Program-made: the position numbers and the translations under genes
The notes under the pieces: model-generated
Database searches by the model: none
What the model was told of the DNA's origin: nothing
What the model saw: the letters and a program-made list of their open reading frames with translations, nothing else
DNA from: Falsiruegeria mediterranea M17
Lineage (GTDB): Bacteria > Pseudomonadota > Alphaproteobacteria > Rhodobacterales > Rhodobacteraceae
Assembly: GCF_900302455.1 (NCBI RefSeq)
Contig: NZ_ONZG01000022.1
Span: 1 to 38,619, forward strand
Length of the DNA: 38,619 bases
Reading direction: 5' to 3'
Part shown: positions 34,914 through 38,619 of the stretch, piece after piece
Layout of the letters: every line of letters begins with the position of its first letter
Position numbering within the stretch: the first letter of the stretch is position 1

Positions 34914-35242
34914 CCGGTCTTGCCGAAAAAGCCATTCCGCTTCATCTCGGACATATGCTGCCAATGGGTTTCACCGAACTTGGTCAGCGCGTCGTTCATC
35001 AATACGGCGCTGAGAAGAACACCGGAAGCGGTGCTGATCCCGACGATCAGGTGGACGATCTGAATATCGTCTGGCTGAGATGTCCGAAGGGCCGCGTAAC
35101 CGCGTGCCAGCATCAAAAAATCGATATCCGCGCCAACCCCGAACCAGTGGAAGGTCAGAAAGGCCGAGGCCAGCACATAGCCCAAAGCAGCGCCGAGCAA
35201 GGCAAAGCTGAAAACGCCAAGCGCGATCCGGATCTTACCCAT
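34700..35242 (-). pseudogene. virD4: VirD4/TraG-type coupling protein, N-terminal fragment
   Basis: The first 145 or so residues are the membrane part of a type IV coupling protein. They comprise an N-terminal helix (IRIALGVFSFALLGAALGYVLASAF), a second pair of helices (IVHLIVGISTASGVLLSAVLM), then HWQHMSEMKRNGFFGKTGHGFVLGKMGK and FPHALIVAPTGRG, the start of Walker A. The lysine and everything after it are replaced by antisense permease sequence, ending in PPVF. Full-length VirD4 proteins have some 600 residues or more. No ATPase can be made, so the relaxosome could not be coupled to the channel by this copy. The start overlaps the relaxase stop by eight bases. Confidence 0.85.
34803..34811. 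other. Right junction of the foreign segment, SLC13 to virD4
   Basis: The join between the SLC13 permease on the plus strand and virD4 on the minus strand. It cuts virD4 inside its Walker A motif, after GRG and before the essential lysine. No insertion sequence end or repeat is visible here. Confidence 0.7.
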
Positions 35243-37052
35243 GTGTCACGCCTTTCTCCCCGTCCGCATCAACGTGCCGCTCGCGTTGAACGTTGACCTC
35301 TTCATTGGCGATTTCATCAAGAACTTGTTCCATCGCTTCGCTATTCGCCAAGGCGGCATCGCTTTGAAGGTAGGCCTTGGCCGCATAGAGCCGGTCCAGA
35401 CGGTCGCTCATATGCTCGTCCAGCGGACTCTCGTCGCCTGCCGCGAGGTCAGAGACATGTTCTTTGCCGACCAGTTCTTCCAACTCGACCCGCAAAGTTT
35501 CGCGCTCCAAGTCATTCCGGAAAGGATCCGTGGTTGGGTCTTCCCTCTGCCGATCCAAGACTTCCGAAGTGATGGGCGGCAATCGATCGCTGATAATTTC
35601 CCGTTCGACGGGCTCCATGTCCTGTGCCACCCCACTGTCTTTGAGGACATTTTCCTCCGCCAACACGCGCCCCAGATCTGTATGGATCTGATCAAGGCGG
35701 TCGATCGCTTTTTCGAGCTCATCGGTGCGCGACAGGTCAAAGCCCTCGTCGCCTGCGATTGCCTTCAGATCCTGCCCAAGCCAATGCCGCTCCAAAGCAG
35801 CGTTGCCCGCGCCGATTTCAATGCGGCGGGTCACCTCTTGCACACTGATGCCAGTACCTTTCAAAGCGAACTCGACACGCTCAGCCAGATCTGGATCCTG
35901 CAATAGGTCTCCAACCTCGGCCCGAATGTTGGCAGCAGAATAAATCCCGCTCTTTGAAGCATCCTCCAGCAATGTGTGAGACTGCGTGCCAATCGGGCTG
36001 AGATGCGACAAGGAGCGATAGATGTCGTTCAGCCCGTGTTCGAGCTCGGCACGGCGCTCGACTGGGGCCTCGGCGACAACACGCTCGGCCTGGCCAATCT
36101 TGTCATGGAAAGCATCCACGACCTCATCAAACGAACGCTGTTCTTCAGCCATGCCATATACCTTTCCATCTGCTTCAATTGGTTTTCCCTGCGCCAAAAG
36201 CGTCGCGGCCTTTTCCAGGGCTGCCGCAATATCAAGTTGGTTCTCGCGCGTGGCCTCTGCCGCTAGGCCGCGATAAAGCCGCGCGTTCTTCGCCACCTCC
36301 GCCAGAACGCGGTCAAGCTCTGGTCCTACGCGCTCCCGTTCGCTCAACGCCTGCCCAGTTGCTTTCGCGCCGCGATGTTCAACATCGTTTGGGCTTGTCG
36401 TCGTGATCCCACGCTCGACCTTGCGGGTCGCCTCAAGCCGCAGCCCATACCGGTCAGACACTTCCACCATTGCCTCGCGAAAACTGTCGTAGTTGAAGTG
36501 GTGCCCCTGCTTAAGAAAGAAGAACTGGCCGTCCTTGCTGCGCCGGTTCAAAACGATATGCGCGTGCGGGTGATCACGGTCCTCGTGCACGGCCACGATA
36601 TAATCGAAATGGCTGCCTTCGCCTTGAAAGAACCGCTCGCAAATTTCTCGGGTGATATCGGCCACGTCAGCGCCACGCGTACCAATCGGAAAAGCCATCA
36701 AGAGGTGCGAGGTATGCCCCAGCTTTGGATGAAACCCCTCGTTCCACTGCGCCGAAAACCGACGTTTGACCTGATCGATTTCTTTGGCTGACAGCACGCT
36801 TTGGCCGTCATAGGTGCCACGACTATCGATGATGAAACTCGACTTCGTCGTGAGATATTCCAGCTGGTTGCGCAGCTGCGCTTTGCTGTGCGTCCCGCCG
36901 TCGCGGATGCCTTTGAAGATCGCGGGCGAATGCCCCATGGCAGCGCGCGCCATCTGCTTTTGACGCTGACGCGGCGCACTTCCGCGAATGCGGCTCCAGT
37001 CGCGATCGAAGAAGGCATCTTGGGCTGCGACAACAGCACTATTCCGTGCCAT
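35235..37052 (-). CDS. VirD2-type relaxase
   Basis: A DNA relaxase of about 605 residues that nicks oriT and pilots the strand in conjugation. The catalytic fold is in the first 250 residues, with the three-histidine metal motif in HEDRDHPHAHIVLNRRSKDG and the upstream TSHLLMAFPIGT and YLTTKSSFIIDS segments. The C-terminal half is long, acidic and helical, as in other VirD2 and MobA-type relaxases. The ATG at 37052 (MARNSAVVAAQD) overlaps the end of mobC by 14 bases and fits the family start; the frame stays open to 37136. It appears intact, so the DNA could still be mobilised by a helper system. Confidence 0.87.
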   Translation of the reverse strand: MARNSAVVAAQDAFFDRDWSRIRGSAPRQRQKQMARAAMGHSPAIFKGIRDGGTHSKAQLRNQLEYLTTKSSFIIDSRGTYDGQSVLSAKEIDQVKRRFSAQWNEGFHPKLGHTSHLLMAFPIGTRGADVADITREICERFFQGEGSHFDYIVAVHEDRDHPHAHIVLNRRSKDGQFFFLKQGHHFNYDSFREAMVEVSDRYGLRLEATRKVERGITTTSPNDVEHRGAKATGQALSERERVGPELDRVLAEVAKNARLYRGLAAEATRENQLDIAAALEKAATLLAQGKPIEADGKVYGMAEEQRSFDEVVDAFHDKIGQAERVVAEAPVERRAELEHGLNDIYRSLSHLSPIGTQSHTLLEDASKSGIYSAANIRAEVGDLLQDPDLAERVEFALKGTGISVQEVTRRIEIGAGNAALERHWLGQDLKAIAGDEGFDLSRTDELEKAIDRLDQIHTDLGRVLAEENVLKDSGVAQDMEPVEREIISDRLPPITSEVLDRQREDPTTDPFRNDLERETLRVELEELVGKEHVSDLAAGDESPLDEHMSDRLDRLYAAKAYLQSDAALANSEAMEQVLDEIANEEVNVQRERHVDADGEKGVTHG

Positions 37053-37629
37053 CGGCAAAGCCTCCCAGAACGCGGGCAACCTCTCCAGACAGAGCGCTGC
37101 GGCGACGCTGCGCCATGTCCTGAACCTGGTCCGCAATATTGAAGATCAATCCCGCCAAGGCACGAACCTGGCCATGTGCAGAATTGCCATAGGGTGGCGT
37201 TTTGCCCTGGCGCTTCGCCTCGTTCAGGCGCTGTGCAATCTGGTTGATGTTGTTACCGATGCGATTGAGCGAGGCCGACAATCCCTGCATCTGTTCGGCC
37301 AACTCGTCATCGGGAACAAACAGGTCATTCGATGCATAGATGAGCCTCCGCAGCCCCTCCGCACGGCTGGCGATGTCATGCCGCGCGAGAGCCGCATCAA
37401 AGCCCAAGAGCTCTTTCGGGGTGAGCCGGACATTTACCAATTCAGACCGCACGCGCCCGTCAAGTTTGCGGCTTTGGTCAGCCTTCAATGTGTAGAAGAT
37501 GCTGCGGGTCGTGACGCCAAAATCACGGGCCAAATCCTCGACCGGGATGCCCTCAGCACGCTTGCGCACAATGGCAAAACGCTGGGTTTGCGTCAGTCGT
37601 TTGTGCCGTGGTGCGCGCGGTCGGACCAT
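37039..37629 (-). CDS. mobC: MobC-like relaxosome accessory protein
   Basis: A 196-residue protein with an N-terminal helix-turn-helix (AIVRKRAEGIPVEDLARDFGVTTRSIFYTLK) and a C-terminal MobC/ribbon-helix-like half (VNVRLTPKELLGFDAALARHDIASRAEGLRRLIY). The latter includes LNRIGNNINQIAQRLNEAKRQG, the MobC signature. It would bind oriT beside the nick and help the relaxase, and may regulate its own operon. It is the first gene of the leftward mobC-relaxase-virD4 operon, and the repeats in the 170 bases upstream are its likely targets. Confidence 0.87.
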   Translation of the reverse strand: MVRPRAPRHKRLTQTQRFAIVRKRAEGIPVEDLARDFGVTTRSIFYTLKADQSRKLDGRVRSELVNVRLTPKELLGFDAALARHDIASRAEGLRRLIYASNDLFVPDDELAEQMQGLSASLNRIGNNINQIAQRLNEAKRQGKTPPYGNSAHGQVRALAGLIFNIADQVQDMAQRRRSALSGEVARVLGGFADGTE

Positions 37630-37662
37630 GTGAAGTAATCACCCCTATTTCTTGCCAGCATC

Positions 37663-37734
37663 ATACAGGCAGCTCCGTTATGGCACTTCGCCATAATTGA
37701 TTCAATATTATAATATTGCATCAACTGCCTGTAT
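37663..37734. other. oriT: Candidate oriT with nested inverted repeats
   Basis: Three inverted repeats lie one inside or beside another in the AT-rich gap upstream of mobC. Outer arms ATACAGGCAG (37663-37672) and CTGCCTGTAT (37725-37734) are perfect. A hairpin TTATGGC-ACTTC-GCCATAA occupies 37678-37696. A 26-base palindrome with one mismatched pair occupies 37698-37723. Position beside mobC and the relaxase gene, and this dense symmetry, are typical of transfer origins. The nick site itself cannot be named. Confidence 0.55.
37698..37723. promoter_or_regulatory. AT-rich palindrome upstream of mobC, shared with virB promoter
   Basis: The centre CAATATTATAATATTG (37703-37718) is a perfect palindrome, extended by TGATT and CATCA with one mismatch. 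A related copy lies at 26752-26777 before the virB series. It is probably an operator or a MobC/IHF-type binding site. Confidence 0.55.
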
Positions 37735-37803
37735 TCCGTTTGGAGCAGCCATCGGCTGCGACCGCCGGGCAAAGCACGGCCACATGCGCAAGGCATGGCA
37801 CCA

Positions 37804-38085
37804 CTAGTCGTGGTTCCACGCCTCAGCTTCGCCAAGCAATTGCAGCGCTATTGCGCGGGCCGCGCCTTCGGCGCTGGCATAGGTTTGATGATCGGGCAGC
37901 TCGTGTAGATCAAAGGGCTGTTGCGGGTCGTCCGGGGTCTCAACTCGGACATAAATCGCCCAGCCATCGATCAGCACCAGATCGTCACAATACTCCTGCC
38001 CGCCATCGGGCAGATTGCAAAACCCATGAAGATGCACGCTGGCGCGGCCCTCACGGGCCGCCTGCCTGATGTCAGAATACTTCAT
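37804..38085 (-). CDS. Small plasmid protein of unknown function
   Basis: A 93-residue soluble protein (MKYSDIRQAAREG, SVHLHGFCNLPDGGQEYCDDLVLIDGWAIYVRVETPDDP, then an acidic helical end). I do not recognise the family. It is the last gene of a tightly packed leftward series after ardC, and its start overlaps the end of the preceding gene by 14 bases. Such small proteins commonly accompany ardC on alphaproteobacterial plasmids; no function can be given. Confidence 0.7.
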   Translation of the reverse strand: MKYSDIRQAAREGRASVHLHGFCNLPDGGQEYCDDLVLIDGWAIYVRVETPDDPQQPFDLHELPDHQTYASAEGAARAIALQLLGEAEAWNHD

Positions 38086-38296
38086 GGCAAACCTCGGCGT
38101 TTTCCCCGATGAAAAATTCGTCAGGCTTGCCGTTCAGGCGGGTGCCATCCCAACTGGTCAAACCGATAGCCGACCCGTTTCGCGTGAAAGTGATGAGGTA
38201 TTGCCCGAGGTCATCACGCGTCACCACATACCCGCTGTTGACCCAATGAACGCGGTTGCCCGCGTCCACTGCTGCCTTGATGCCTGCCAAGGTCAT
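38072..38296 (-). CDS. Small plasmid protein of unknown function
   Basis: A 74-residue soluble protein (LAGIKAAVDAGNRVHWVNSGYVVTRDDLGQYLITFTRNGSAIGLT). The strand pattern suggests a small beta-rich fold that binds nucleic acid or protein, but no family is recognised. It overlaps the upstream gene by ATGA and the downstream gene by 14 bases, so the series is translationally coupled. Confidence 0.7.
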   Translation of the reverse strand: MTLAGIKAAVDAGNRVHWVNSGYVVTRDDLGQYLITFTRNGSAIGLTSWDGTRLNGKPDEFFIGENAEVCHEVF

Positions 38297-38496
38297 CGCA
38301 ACGCTTCCTCAAGAATTGCGAGAGCCCCAAGGCAATCGTCGATATAGGGCTGCTCCTCGCCCTCCAGATCGTTCAGCTCCAGCCGGTTCAACACCGCGTA
38401 AAGCGTTGCGCGGGCCTCACGGGCCGCGCTCCGAATGCTCACTGTGTCCTCTAGACGTGCGGTCGCAAAGTCATCGCTGTGATAATCAGGGATCAT
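38293..38496 (-). CDS. Small plasmid protein of unknown function
   Basis: A 67-residue acidic, mainly helical protein (SIRSAAREARATLYAVLNRLELNDLEGEEQPYIDDCLGALAILEEAL). It is not recognised as a known family. It overlaps the ardC stop codon by ATGA and is likely translated together with it. Confidence 0.7.
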   Translation of the reverse strand: MIPDYHSDDFATARLEDTVSIRSAAREARATLYAVLNRLELNDLEGEEQPYIDDCLGALAILEEALR

Positions 38497-38619
38497 GCTG
38501 CCACCTCCTTGCTTTGACCTGCTGCTTGCAAAGCAAAGTCGGCAGCTTTCTGCGCTTCAGATGCCGCACGAAAAATCGCCCGCTTGTCCTCTTTGAGCGC
38601 TTTCAACCACCCTTCGACA
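38493..38619 (-). CDS. ardC: ArdC-type antirestriction protein, C-terminal fragment (cut by the window edge)
   Basis: The last 41 residues of a protein that continues beyond the right edge: VEGWLKALKEDKRAIFRAASEAQKAADFAL and an end in KEVAA. The WLK-LK-DKRAIF-AA--AQKAAD pattern is the usual C-terminus of ArdC/DUF1738 proteins, which have an ssDNA-binding N-terminal domain and a zincin-like domain and protect incoming plasmid DNA. It is the first gene seen of the leftward small operon. Only this end can be judged. Confidence 0.65.
   Translation of the reverse strand, partial: VEGWLKALKEDKRAIFRAASEAQKAADFALQAAGQSKEVAA

Overview
The window looks like part of an accessory replicon (probably a plasmid, possibly an integrated element) from an alphaproteobacterium, most likely a marine Rhodobacterales/Roseobacter-type bacterium. 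This rests on the high-GC codon use, the gene families present, and the VirB/VirD4, MobC/VirD2-type relaxase and ArdC genes on the right. No rRNA, tRNA, CRISPR array or intact insertion sequence was seen.

Left region (about 0.4-26.1 kb): a catabolic island. A leftward set encodes a large acyl-CoA dehydrogenase, thiolase, a FadJ-type hydratase/3-hydroxyacyl-CoA dehydrogenase, an acyl-CoA synthetase, an SCP2 protein and, probably separately, a YheT-type hydrolase. From the same divergent region a rightward operon encodes an APH-type kinase, a second acyl-CoA dehydrogenase, a short-chain dehydrogenase and a secreted sulfatase. Then come a membrane-anchored DJ-1/PfpI protein, a long glutathione transferase (GST), a DUF1330-like membrane protein, a DUF2855 protein, a second GST with a second sulfatase, a broken third GST, a secreted formylglycine-generating enzyme (FGE), a TetR regulator, a small secreted protein, a double DsbA/HCCA-isomerase-like protein and an enoyl-CoA hydratase. 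The kinase + dehydrogenase + SDR + CoA ligase set parallels the 4-hydroxyacyl-CoA pathway (bacterial Lva, human ACAD10/11). With two sulfatases and their own FGE, this suggests catabolism of a sulfate-esterified hydroxy-lipid or similar compound. A spaced palindrome, TGWCAT-N5-ATGNCA, recurs at several promoters in the island and next to the tetR gene, and is the best candidate operator.

Right region (about 26.4-38.6 kb): a wrecked conjugation module. A virB1-like lytic transglycosylase, a VirB2-like gene that may be fused to the end of virB3, and virB4 run rightward. A virD4 stump, a relaxase and mobC run leftward from the other side, followed by a probable oriT and a small operon downstream of ardC. 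Between them lies about 4.4 kb of unrelated DNA (MFS fragment, tannase-family esterase, DUF3124 protein, SLC13 permease). Both of its ends are broken inside genes, and its insertion coincides with loss of the 3' ends of virB4 and virD4 and of the virB5-virB11 genes expected between them. The transfer system is therefore probably non-functional unless it is complemented in trans, or unless the joins are assembly artefacts. An AT-rich palindrome occurs upstream of both the virB and the mob operon, which suggests they once shared control.
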